DNA from: Apiosordaria backusii
Taxonomy: Eukaryota; Ascomycota; Sordariomycetes; Sordariales; Lasiosphaeriaceae
Length of the DNA stretch: 64,000 nucleotides
Assembly (NCBI GenBank): GCA_030549205.1
Contig: JAUKTV010000004.1
Location: forward strand, 2,790,001 to 2,854,000
Direction: 5' to 3'
This document shows positions 1-10,675 of this stretch, piece after piece. The notes beneath the pieces were generated by a model. It saw only the letters and a program-made list of their open reading frames with translations, ran no database searches and was not told the DNA's origin. The translations under genes were made by a program, and so were the position numbers. Within the stretch, counting starts at the first letter, position 1; each line of letters opens with the position of its first letter.

Positions 1-564
1 AAATCCCGGTCACGGCTTCCGTCCTCGGGGCGAGAGACAGTATGTCACACAACTACTTTAAACAACAATGTAGGCTTCCGCACAACAGCATCTGTTTCCG
101 AAATTTCGCTACGGCATGACGGGTCTGTCGATAACCTTATTGTCGTTGCTGGTAACCCCTCATCAATGCCCCTCCGCTCTAAACCGGATGCCCTGTTTGA
201 TCCCGATAAGATAGGTGATGATGGCAGACGGGTAGCTACGGCGGAGAGCCAGACGTCAGGATGGGTATTTTTCAGGGTTGTCTTTGAGTTTTTGCTCCCA
301 ACCCTCGACCCAAGCTCTCCACACCTCGATGCTTTGAACGTTGTAATTCGCTCATACCTCCCGAAAAAAAACTCTGCACTCGATACAATCGGTCTGCCAT
401 ATCGATTTTTTTTTTTGATAAACCCCACATCCACCATACTTTTTGCCTGCCCCTCCTTCAAGTTGGCTTCACTTCGAGTTTGTGCAAGGCGTCTTCTTTC
501 CAGGCCACTTCGACTTCCCGGTTATACCTTTCACACCACTAGTAACCTCCCTCAATCTATCGAA
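1..564. other. Upstream region of the spermidine synthase gene
   Basis: No gene is supported here. Open frames exist on both strands but have no recognisable protein and no splice structure. The stretch just before position 565 is pyrimidine-rich, with CCTCCTTCAAG and CTTTCCAGGC-like runs typical of fungal 5' leaders. It is probably promoter and 5' UTR of the downstream gene. The left end may hold the edge of a gene outside the window. Confidence 0.4.
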
Positions 565-2311
565 ATGGGTGACATCACACACTCTACCATCAAGGGTAAG
601 AGATTTTGACGTCCCCCCTCAGCCCCTCACCTCGCACATTTGTGCCCTTCTCAATGGAGGGGTTGAACAACAACGACCCCGCCATCCACCAAACATTCAC
701 AGCTCAAAACGGTGCCCACGCCTTTTCCATGTGGTGGACAATCGGAACCATCGGTATATCGGACAGTCCTGCAATGTTCGGTGCGGCCAGATGGACCAAT
801 GCCGACCCGTCTCTCACATCGTCATGGCGTTGATCACAAAGAGTTTCAGAGTTCAATGGCTTCGTTACATTACGGCATCATCAACCTCTGCTGCCGGCCA
901 ATATCTTGTGCCTCTCTCACGCAGCTGGTGCCGCGTGGCATTATTGATCATGAAATGCATCACCATCTCACCAATACGGGCCAGTTCATAAAACTAAACT
1001 TGTGCTTGGTTACAACTGCCGACATTTTGTCTGTGCAAAATCATGAAACGAGACTGACTTTGTGGCTTGCATATAGATGGCTGGTTCCGCGAGATCTCCA
1101 ACATGTGGCCTGGTAAGTAAACATGATCTCTAAACCCCTTTTTAGAAAGGATCATATTTCTAACCTTGGTGTTCGCCCCTCACAGGCCAGGCTATGACTC
1201 TCAAGGTCGAGAAGGTCCTTCACCATGAGAAGTCCAAGTATCAGGATGTCCTGATCTTCAAGTCGACTGATTATGGCAATGTCCTCGTCCTGGACAATGT
1301 CATCCAGGCCACCGAGCGTGATGAGTTTGCCTACCAGGAGATGATCACCAACCTTGCCATGATGTCTCACCCCAGCCCCAAGAAGGTTCTTGTCATTGGC
1401 GGTGGTGACGGTGGTGTCCTCCGTGAGGTCGTTAAGCATGAGTGCGTTGAGGAGGCCATCCTCTGCGACATTGATGAGGTGAGTAAGCTGGCATCAGCTG
1501 TGAATGTAGTATCATGTTGTTAATGCCTCTCTTCAGGCCGTTATCCGCCTCTCCAAGCAGTACCTCCCCCACATGTCCGCTGGCTTTGACCACCCCAAGG
1601 TCAAGGTCCATGTCGGCGACGGCTTCAAGTTCCTTGATGACTACAAGAACACCTTCGACGTCATCATCACCGACTCTTCCGACCCCGAGGGTCCCGCCGA
1701 GTCTCTCTTCCAGAAGCCCTACTTCCAGCTTCTCCACGATGCCCTTCGTGAGGGCGGTGTCATTACCACTCAAGGTTGTACGTCTCCTTTATTCGGGAAA
1801 GTCCGAGACCTGGGGGGTGTATTCATTTTGTTCAGGCACTCAACTTGCCTGATTGGACGACTTTGTCGTCGAGCCCCTCAGGAGCCTACCTAGTGGTAGT
1901 TGCGTTCTCGACTTTCCAATTGCTGCGGGTTTTCTTTTTGACTGCTCATAAGACATATCATGTTGTCTCCTTCAAGTTGAAACCCGCTACGTAAAGGACC
2001 CCATTTGCTAACTATTCTTTTTGTATTTTGTAGCCGAGAACCAATGGCTCCACCTGCCCCTGATCACCAAGCTCAAGCAGGACTGCAAGGAGATCTTCCC
2101 CGTGGCCGAGTACGCCTACACCACCATCCCCACCTACCCCTCGGGCCAGATCGGCTTCATGGTCTGCACCAAGGACGCCAACCGCAACGTCAAGGTCCCC
2201 CTCCGCTCGTGGTCCAAGGAGGAGGAGGAGAAGCTCTGCCGCTACTACAACTCTGAGATCCACAAGGCCAGCTTCGTCCTGCCCACCTTTGCTGCCAAGG
2301 CCCTGCAATAA
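565..2311 (+). CDS. SPE3: Spermidine synthase, five exons
   Basis: Transfers an aminopropyl group from decarboxylated S-adenosylmethionine to putrescine, giving spermidine, in the cytosol. Exons: 565-595, 1077-1112, 1186-1478, 1537-1774 and 2034-2311, joining in phase to 291 residues, the normal family length. The N-terminus reads through DGWFREISNMWPG, typical of the family and split over the first three exons. The GGGDGG nucleotide-binding loop is at about residues 85-90, and the catalytic-region DSSDPEGPAESLF motif follows in exon 4. The start is the only ATG that joins in frame to exon 2. Intron 1 is unusually long (481 nt) and intron 4 is 258 nt; the others are 58-73 nt. All junctions are GT-AG. 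Identification is by recognition of the family sequence and is strong. Confidence 0.96.
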
Positions 2312-2661
2312 GCGGTTCACAGAAAGGGTGGTTGTTATGGTGTAGTGGTTAAAAGGCTCGGGGACAATCCAATCGATTCACTACTGGTGAAAAAGGAGGC
2401 AAGAACGGGAAAAAGGGGGCAGCAAAGGTTGATGCTGTTGCTGCTAAAAAAGGGATAGAGGGCCGGCATGGACGGCAAAAGCCTACTGAAAAGGGGCATC
2501 TGAGGCGCATCATAGAGCTTCTCATAAAGGTAGATTACGTCAAAAGAAACGATAAATCTCCCTCAAACTGTCTGGCAACGGCCTCAATGTGAATTTTGAT
2601 GTCGTCATTCATGTCATGATATACTTATACCTTCTACCTTCTCGCACTTTATCCTTACCAA
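2312..2661. other. Convergent 3' intergenic region
   Basis: This stretch lies between the converging ends of spermidine synthase and the omega-amidase gene. I see no coding signal. It presumably holds both 3' UTRs and polyadenylation signals. A short tRNA D-arm-like string near 2346 has no matching arms. Confidence 0.5.
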
Positions 2662-3747
2662 TCATGGCTCCTCATAACTCACCCTCCCCTCACTAACATC
2701 AGGGTAAACATCAAATCTCCTCTGATCCCTCAACGGAATCCCCTTTCTCGCCTCCTCAATTTTCTGCCCATCCAACAAAGCACTGACAACCTGCTCCCCC
2801 TCCCCAGCCTCATCCAGCACCTGCGCCATCGGATCCACAATCAGACTGTGGCCATAGGCATGATATACCCCCTCCGTCATATCCCTCGCCGGACTGCACA
2901 GCGCCACATAAAGCTGGTTGTCTACTGCTCTTGCCTGCCCCAACAACTTCCAGTGTAGAGGGCCAGTGGTGAGGTTGAAGGCGCCGGGGTAGATCAAGGC
3001 AAAACAACCTTTTCGTGCGGCAATGGTGGCAAGCTCCGGGAAGCGAATGTCGTAGCAGATCGCCACGGCGATTTTGCCATATTCGGGGAGGTCAATGATG
3101 GTGAGTTTATTGCCGGGGGACAAGATGTCGGACTCGGTGAATTTGATCTTGCCTGGGATGTCGATGTCGAAGAGGTGGACTTTGCGATGGGTTGCCAGGA
3201 GCTGCCCCTCAGGCCCAAAAATGAGGGAAGTGTTGTAGTACCTTTTGGAGGAGGGGTCGTCGGCTGGGGAGGGGACGACGAGCTCGGGGATGGAGCCGCC
3301 GATGAGGTAAACTTTGTTGTCGCGAGCGATGGTTTGGAGGGCGAGGAAGGAGGGGTTTAACTCCGGGGAGGGGTTGGCTGGGTCGGTGGGGAGGGGCTCG
3401 GCGTAGGAGGGGAAGTGATCGGTTCCGTAGGGGGAGTTGAAGCATTCGGGGAGGACGACGATTTTGGCTTTGGTGGACTGGACGGCGGATTCGACGGCGG
3501 TGGCGGCGTGGGAGAGGTTGGTGGATTTGGTGGTTGTGGAGGGGAGCTGGACGCAGGCTAGGGTTACGGGTTGGCGGAGCAGGGTGGTGCCGGGAGTTGT
3601 TTGAGCGGATGGGAGGTTGGAGGAGGACATTTTGCGGAAGAGGGCGGGGAGCGGAAGTTGAGTGAGATAAATTGGTCGGGTGGATGGGCGCGCGAGGGAG
3701 CTGGTGAGGATTCGCAGTGTCCTCAATGTTGGTATTGAGGTTCGCAT
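2662..3747 (-). CDS. NIT3: Omega-amidase / nitrilase-superfamily carbon-nitrogen hydrolase
   Basis: An intronless 361-residue protein of the carbon-nitrogen hydrolase superfamily, closest to the Nit2/yeast Nit3 omega-amidase branch. Family members hydrolyse alpha-ketoglutaramate or deaminated glutathione. The catalytic triad is visible: Glu101 in LPECFNSPYG, Lys189 in THRKVHLFD and Cys231 in AICYDIRFPEL. The first ~39 residues are rich in Arg, Ser and Thr with no acidic residues, resembling a mitochondrial targeting sequence. Met40 (MSSSNLPS) lies just before the conserved fold and could start a cytosolic form. The gene converges with spermidine synthase and diverges from the AT-hook gene. 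The class is certain; the exact substrate is inferred from similarity to Nit2. Confidence 0.9.
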   Translation of the reverse strand: MRTSIPTLRTLRILTSSLARPSTRPIYLTQLPLPALFRKMSSSNLPSAQTTPGTTLLRQPVTLACVQLPSTTTKSTNLSHAATAVESAVQSTKAKIVVLPECFNSPYGTDHFPSYAEPLPTDPANPSPELNPSFLALQTIARDNKVYLIGGSIPELVVPSPADDPSSKRYYNTSLIFGPEGQLLATHRKVHLFDIDIPGKIKFTESDILSPGNKLTIIDLPEYGKIAVAICYDIRFPELATIAARKGCFALIYPGAFNLTTGPLHWKLLGQARAVDNQLYVALCSPARDMTEGVYHAYGHSLIVDPMAQVLDEAGEGEQVVSALLDGQKIEEARKGIPLRDQRRFDVYPDVSEGRVSYEEP

Positions 3748-4141
3748 GGCGGGGTTTGAAGGAGTGATGGAGGTTGCGGAGATGTGGGGGTAGCAACGGT
3801 TGATGGAGGTTGAGAGCTCCAGCCCTCGGAAGGTTTAAAGTGGGTCCGGCAGTTTAGACCCGGTGATGCCTTGGTTCTGGAAGCCGTATGGAAGGCACGA
3901 CAAGAGTCGCTCTTTCCAAGTTGACAACAGCTCTTTCTGTGACATGACATGACTGAATTCAGGATGTGCCAGCTTCCACTTTCCAGCATGGCTAGTCACA
4001 CACACCCTTCCATCTCACCTTCCAATAGATGATGGCTTCGATTCGAACTTTGTCTCTACTCGGTTCTATTTTGAGTTAACAGCTCCTTCTCTTCAACCCA
4101 AACACCCCCAATAGTCTCCCCAACGTGGCTTCCACTTCATC
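3748..4141. promoter_or_regulatory. Divergent promoter region
   Basis: 394 bp between the start codons of the omega-amidase (minus) and the AT-hook gene (plus). It must carry both promoters. It contains CT-rich patches near 4080-4140 but no motif I can name with confidence. Confidence 0.5.
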
Positions 4142-7002
4142 ATGTCATACTTCCCACAGCGAAGCTTTGCGTCTTCGCCCGGTCCATCGCTAGTGCAAGC
4201 GCACTCGAAAAATGGAACGCCCCTCTCACGACAACCGAGGATGAACTGGACCGATGGTGACCTTCACCGTACGAAGCGTGGCAGACTGAGAAAGGTCAAC
4301 CCTGCCAAACAACGTCAAAAGGAATACTTTGCTCGCATTCGAGCTCAAGCCGAAGAACGAGAGGCTGCTAGAGGGGATAGCAGGCGCTCGTCATCCCGCC
4401 AACCGGTGTTCTTTGCACATCAGCCATCGCCCCAACCGAGCCCTAGAGGGTCTTCTCAAGGGCATCAAGACCAATACAGTCCAGGTCATGAGCAAGCTAT
4501 TGAGCAGCTTCGGTCGTTCTTCAAAGTTCCCGCTCGACAGGATAACCACGGTTCGGCCAGCCGCCAACCGCTTGCAGAGCCGCCCCGCAACCAGGAGTCC
4601 GCCACTCTCCTCGCCAAGTATGGAGAGGAAAAGCTCAATAAGATGAGGCTGAAGTTTCTCGAAGACCTGGGTTAGGAAACCGGTCGAGATCCAATGCTAA
4701 ATCCTTCGAGGCGTCGCCGACGCCCTGTGCCTCCTCCACGGCCGGATCATCGGCTGCGTGCACCTGTGGTACGACCGGGAGCGCCATCCCACATTGAGAG
4801 CCGAAAGCGCAAACATGATCTGTCGATGCCCGATGCTGGCCATGATACCGTGAAAATTCGAGTGGGAAGTCAACAGAAGCGGCTTGGTGAAGGTTCGACC
4901 GTTAGCGGGTGGAACACCATCCGCTCGGCCAGTGAGGCACGAATTGACACCTCACATCCTACCAGACGGCCCTCAAAGCGTGTCCATAACAGTGTGTCAC
5001 GTTGCTCTGATAGTATATCTAGCAGTTAGCTAACTTGATTTCAGGTTCTAGCCGCTTAAGTCTACGGAGAGAACAATCGCCACATGAGACGTTTCCATCT
5101 TCCCACATAGAGAGAGATCAAGAATCCCGTGGGCCGGAGTGTAGCAACCCTTTGGTCCTTGACTTAATTGACCAGTCCTCATCTTCATCACCTTTGGTTC
5201 GGCATGTCTCTAGACAAAGGACCGGGAGTCTTGCTCGATCATGCTACCCCGACTCTCAAGACACCAATAGTGCTATTGCACGCGTTGGTCGGACAATTCC
5301 AAATCTTCCATCTTCGCAAAAACATTCGAATACCAAGTGGAGTAGCTGGTTCCGTGGCGGCGGAGCCTCAAATGCGGAGACGGTTGATGACAGTCAGTGC
5401 TCACCGGAGGTACAAGTCAGTCCGGGAGTCAGTCAGGGATATCGGCAAGAGACGGAATCATCCTGGGCAGGTTTATCGGAAGATTTACCTCCTATTCCAG
5501 ATCCTGAAGAAGTCATCGTCACTAGATTTGACCGGCCTGTGGACCACCCTGCCATCCGCAGCTCGACAGACACTTCAGAGGCCCTCGATCGATACGAGCA
5601 GCTGTTAGCGATAGTCCAAGGAAATCAGCAGCATGGGAGCTATTTCCATCCAACTGACAACACGGGCATTTCCTCAGACAGCTACGACCTTAATGCCACT
5701 AGGAGCATTGGTAAAGAGAGCATGAGTAGTACTGATCTCGACAGTCGTGGAGCTGGCCTGGGAAATGATGGCATTTCGACGGATAGTTCTAGACTGAACT
5801 TCACCAACAGGTTTGGTGAGGAGAGTACGAGTAGCAGCGGCTTTAGCAGCCTTGGAGCACGCCAGATTTACGACCGCAAACATGGCAACGATGGAAATCG
5901 AAAATCGAGCAAGTTTATGGTTGACAGCGAGGAGACTTTTGCCAGCTCCGAGCCTCAAGATCATGGACACATTTCAAGCGGTAACACTGTTACATCCCAC
6001 GACAATCGATGGCTGAATGTCTCGCCGTTTCTGGAGTCTTTTCCTGGTGCCCCTAAACATCAGGATACGACACATGCCCTGGAGGGTGATGAAGGATGGC
6101 GATCATTCGTCTTCGGTGACGATAACAGCGATGAGGTCGAGATGATAGCATTCAACCAAGCATCAAGGGATGCCGCCCGAGCTTTGCAGCCGTCCGAGTG
6201 TTCAACTGCATCCTGTACCAGGGAGCAACCAGAGATGGAACATAACAGCACAGGGGCCACGGGCTGCCCATTGTACACCGCTGATATCGGCCAGCCGTCT
6301 GACTCTGTTGAGCCATGGTCTTCCTCAGATGTGCCCAGCCTTGGGGCCATTGCCAGTAGCAGCATTATTGAGTCTGATGCGGGAATTATTGCCAACCACA
6401 TGGATGAGAGCAATCAAGACATCCCTCACCAGCATATTGGAGATGATCACAGAGAGTCTACTCATTGTGAATCTATCAGCGAGGAGTCTGTCAACGAAGC
6501 GCTGACTAGTCACGGGTCTACCGGCAGACAATCATTAGGCGAAGAGCTTACCAACAATAATTCAACCAGCGAATTTAGCAGCTGGGAGTCTCCCCGCGGG
6601 GAGCCAAGCAAGACTCATGCATCGAGATCTGTAAAATACGTGGGGAGTAACACTTCGGGATCACTACCCGCATCTGCTGACCTGTCATCAAATGCAGCGT
6701 CGACTTTGGCACCCCCGCGACCTGTGGGGGTCAACCAGTCAGGGGTACCAGGTGTTGAAGAACAAGTTCGGTTTGCCCCACCGAAGCTCTTTGTGGGCAG
6801 CCGTTCGAAACCCCAGGAACGATCCAAAGCGCTGGGAGTGCTCAGGGCTGCAACGAAGAGAAGAGGCCGGCCGAAGAAGCGAGCTACTGATGGTCGGGCC
6901 GATATTCGTGGCATTCCGAATTACACAAGCGATCCTATTGAGGACTTTGAAGACCAGCAACCGACACAGAGGTCGATCTTTCCAGCTCTTGAGCTTGTTT
7001 AA
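4142..7002 (+). CDS. Large AT-hook protein, probably nuclear
   Basis: Proposed exons 4142-4617, 4711-4991 and 5045-7002 give 904 residues with all phases consistent. The first intron joins AAG/GTATGG to a weaker GAG acceptor preceded by a GCTAA branch-like site. The second is 53 nt with GCTAAC and TTTCAG. If the first intron is not removed, the frame stops at 4675 after 177 residues. The N-terminal 60 residues are basic (KRGRLRKVNPAKQRQKEYF). The middle is long, Ser/Asp/Glu-rich and of low complexity, so probably disordered. The C-terminus has one clear AT-hook, KRRGRPKKR, at about residues 857-865. This suggests a DNA-binding or chromatin role, but no enzymatic domain is visible. The function is unknown. 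Confidence 0.72.
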
Positions 7003-10000
7003 GCATCCATATATTAAGGAGGAAAGGATATCGTTGGCTTGATGCGGGATATTTCATTGTAGAGATTTAGGTGATGTATGTTGGGTTGACAGGAAGATAA
7101 ATTGCTAGCGTGGCTCTTTCTTTCTTTGCTAGGCGTTTGTTGTGTCTGTGTAAGCACACCAACCTGTTGGTGTGAACGTTTCACCCCAGCTGTTGTTACA
7201 ACCCGCTTTGGAGGGCGTGCCGGCGTGGGGAAGTTGTGTTCAGCGGCACACTCGTGCATGTATTGTACAGTACATGACACAGAAATGCTCAAGGTCAGCT
7301 CATGAACTCTCGTCCGTAGCAGGAGCGTACCATGATGTTCAACTAATTAGCAATCTTGAAGGCACAAAGCATGGCCCATTTCTGCCAACATCACGTCTCA
7401 TGAGTATTCAGTCCACGACTTCTCGACATGTGTCAATATCATGGAGTTCAACAGCCCGACACCGGCAGTCCTATTTGTTGGCCAGGCACATGCCCGTCAT
7501 CTGGTCAACCACATGCAAGAAGACACGGATCAAACAGAGAAACGAACGAGGAAGGGTTTGTCCCATGTCTAGGCTGAGGGAATTTTCCCATACACTAGCC
7601 GTCAGAGACATACGAAGTACCGGTTACTTTCGAGAAGTTGTTTTCTCGTTGGGATGTTCACGAAATTGGCATTTCCGTCCCGAACATGCGATGCAACATC
7701 GTCGTCTGATGCGGGGACCCCGAAAGCGGGCCCCCCGGCGGCCGTAGCGCGCCCAGACCAGCCTCAAGAGGTCCAAACTCGATCGCCTTGGTCGAAAGGT
7801 GATGGGACCAATGGGAAGCCTACGATAAGTACTGTGGCGTTCGACACGGTCATTGGCCAGAAGAGGCCTTGCCACAGGAATTGGTTGATTGAATTGGATT
7901 ATTCTTACCTGACAGCTTCACGGCTTCGACAGGGGGTGGTGGAAGACTTCACGTTTGAACCCGGAAGCGGATGGGATGCTGCGCGAGTTGCGGTCCGGCT
8001 TGCAGATGTAATATGCGGCAAGGAGGAATCTATTTCGTAACTGCATGCTTCTGGGGTTACGGTGAAGGCGGGTAAGAAGGAGCGGTAAAGCTGTGTTCTG
8101 TTGCACGACAGAGCATTCTTTGAAATTTGTCGAGATGCAGGGTCGAAATTTCCCGGTTCGTTGATGGTGGAAACAAGCTGCCACAGAAAAGTAGCGAGCC
8201 ACGCACCCACACCGAAAGCTGCCGCTGGTGTGGCTGCCACTTCATCCTTGTGGGGTTGAACCCAGCATCCAGAACTTCAACATCCCCACACACCATCCAT
8301 CAAACTCATCAATCGCGTCGCGGAAAAAGACGCGCGTTGGACTTGGCACATTTGCAAGACGTGGCTTTACCGTAACGAAGTACATGAAAATACAATTTCC
8401 AATTCTCATCTATCTCTGAAAGCCGAAACGCTCCTCAAGGCCACCTGTGATGGAGATTCTCTTTTATGGGGTTATGACGCTAAGAAACAACGGCAGCAGG
8501 TTACGGCACTGACCCTAAACCCACGATGATGTCAAGAGGCAACCCAAGGGGTGATGATGTTCAGCAGATCTTTAACACGTGCATGGCTGGGCGGGAACTT
8601 CGATTTTGGGGCACTGCCATGCTCCGGAGCCACCAGGAGCCGCAGGTCATGCCAAGAATACACTACGACGATAAAAGAACACCCGAGGAAAAAGTTCGGG
8701 TTGAAACAAAGAGTTCTTGACAGGGGAAAAGAAGATGCTGGTTTGGTCTCGAGCAGATTTGCTTGAAGCAACCAACTAAATGACTCGACGAGCGTCACCA
8801 ACGTTCACGCTAGTGCCTTTCAACTTTACGCAGTACACAGTACGCAGTACAGTTTTGTAGTGTAGCAGTATCAAACTCCAGATGGTATCCATACAACAAG
8901 CAATTCGGGAGGTTGATGGTGTGAACCCCACTGTCCTCCCACCACCTCCCGCCAGGGGAAAATCGTGGGGATGAGACACGCTTGTTGATGGGGAGAAACG
9001 GGAGGTCTCGACCTGTCCAAGACTTCAAACAACGCATTCCGGATGTTGACAACTTGAGAGGACAATCCCCATCTCGGTATGCACTCTGCAACCATTACAG
9101 TAGCTCTCCCATCCATCTTCCGCTTGCAACCCGACACAATGACAACAATATTTCTTGCAATCTTGAGCCGGAAACCCGCGTCCAAGAAGTAGATCCCGGA
9201 GACTCGGCCGGAGCAGGACTGGTAGCCTTCCGATGAACGAGCCAGGGTGAGCGGATGATTTTCCGGAACCCAGCACCTTCGTCTTTCAGCCCATGTCCGA
9301 TCCAATCCTTCTCGAGTTAGTTCACGGCAGAAAACATGCCGTTGTGAACGCGAAAAAGCCCTCACCAATCCCATTTCAATTTCTTTTTTCTTCCCAGCCT
9401 TTTGAAAATTATTATTGCCTCATGTCTCATTTGTTGACGGAGCGTTTCGGTACCGGCTCAATGGCTGAAGTCGGACCGCAAGCACACCGAATTTTGATAT
9501 TCGGCGTCACCCACCCCGGTCGCCCGGGACGCCGAGCCTTCCTATCACGGACCCATAAACGCCCCGCCATCAACCGCGATGCCATGTGAAAGAAACTCCA
9601 AAGTTTGCGGGGCAGGCTGTGGATTGTGATTCCTCCAAGATGTGCCACAAGGCAACAAACAACCCTGAAGAAGTCGTCGACACTCAGGAATCAACAAATG
9701 GAAACAGACCACGGAGGTCGATGACTGTGTGTCTCAGAGAGTGACTTGTACACACGAGACGAGGAACATCCCAAAAAGGAAAGAAGCTGGAAGCTCTCGC
9801 ATTGCTTGTCAGTTCTTGGCGAGCTGGGAGTTCAACAACTTGAGCAACGTTGGGCAAGCTGCCAGCTCCCGTCCGATCTGGACCTGTCTAGTGTACACGA
9901 ACTCTTCTCGTCTGGCACCAACAGTGTTGCAAATGTACGTAAGAAAAACCCTTAAAAAGCGGCATCGCGAAATGTGTAGCCCGGCAATGAAACGCAAAGG

Positions 10001-10675
10001 GCGCAGCGGCCGCCGATAAAGAAACCATTGCGCTGTTTTTAACCTGGACACTCAACGTACGGGCAGTATTACGGGTCGTAGTTTGGTGTAATTACTATCC
10101 CCTCAGTACGTACCGCACCCAGTCATAGGTTTCACCCCACCAACACCCCACTCGGTCTTCCTTGAGACAGGCCACGGCCATCGAGGACACAGGTCGCATC
10201 CGTCGACGATTCCATCGCACAGCTGGTTTCCGGCTGGCTTTTCAGATGCTCGCTGTGTCACTGGGAGGACACACAGCTTCCCATCTGTCCATTCCCCACA
10301 CTCCAGACCCCTGTTCTGCGGTCTTCCTACCTAGGTTGCGCCTCGGCGTGTTCCAGGTACCTCTGCACTGTACCCAGAGCAAGGTACCGCTGGTTCCTGT
10401 AATTCTTGTTCGCACTGCCCTGCCACCGTGAACGCTTTCAAGTCCACCCTTCAGACGACAATCTTTTTTTGCCATAAAAGCCTCAGCCCCCGCTGTCCGT
10501 CAAACCTTCTTTTGTCGTTTTTTCCTCCACTATCGCCTTGTGTATTGACAATCTGCCTTCTATTGTTATCGATTCTGTATAACTTTTGTTATCTTTTTCT
10601 CCTACAAACCAACTCTCATCCTTGCCGGATCCTATACCACTTTTTTTAATCAACACCCCTCAGAACTTCGCAAAA
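7003..10675. other. Long non-coding stretch upstream of glutamine synthetase
   Basis: About 3.7 kb without a gene I can support. Open frames up to 191 codons exist but lack recognisable protein, codon bias or splice signals. A small direct repeat of the type CAGTAC/ACAGTACGCAGTACAG is present near 8828-8850. The last ~250 bp before position 10676 are strongly pyrimidine-rich, with a CATAAAAG box near 10470. This resembles the promoter and leader of a highly expressed fungal gene. Confidence 0.5.

Noticed and set aside
2336..2400. tRNA-like D-arm string ATGGTGTAGTGGTTA
   Set aside because: No acceptor, anticodon or T arms can be paired around it; it lies in the 3' flank of spermidine synthase and is probably chance.
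7172..8040. Open frames of 128-191 codons in the 7-8 kb spacer
   Set aside because: No splice signals, recognisable motifs or codon bias like neighbouring genes.
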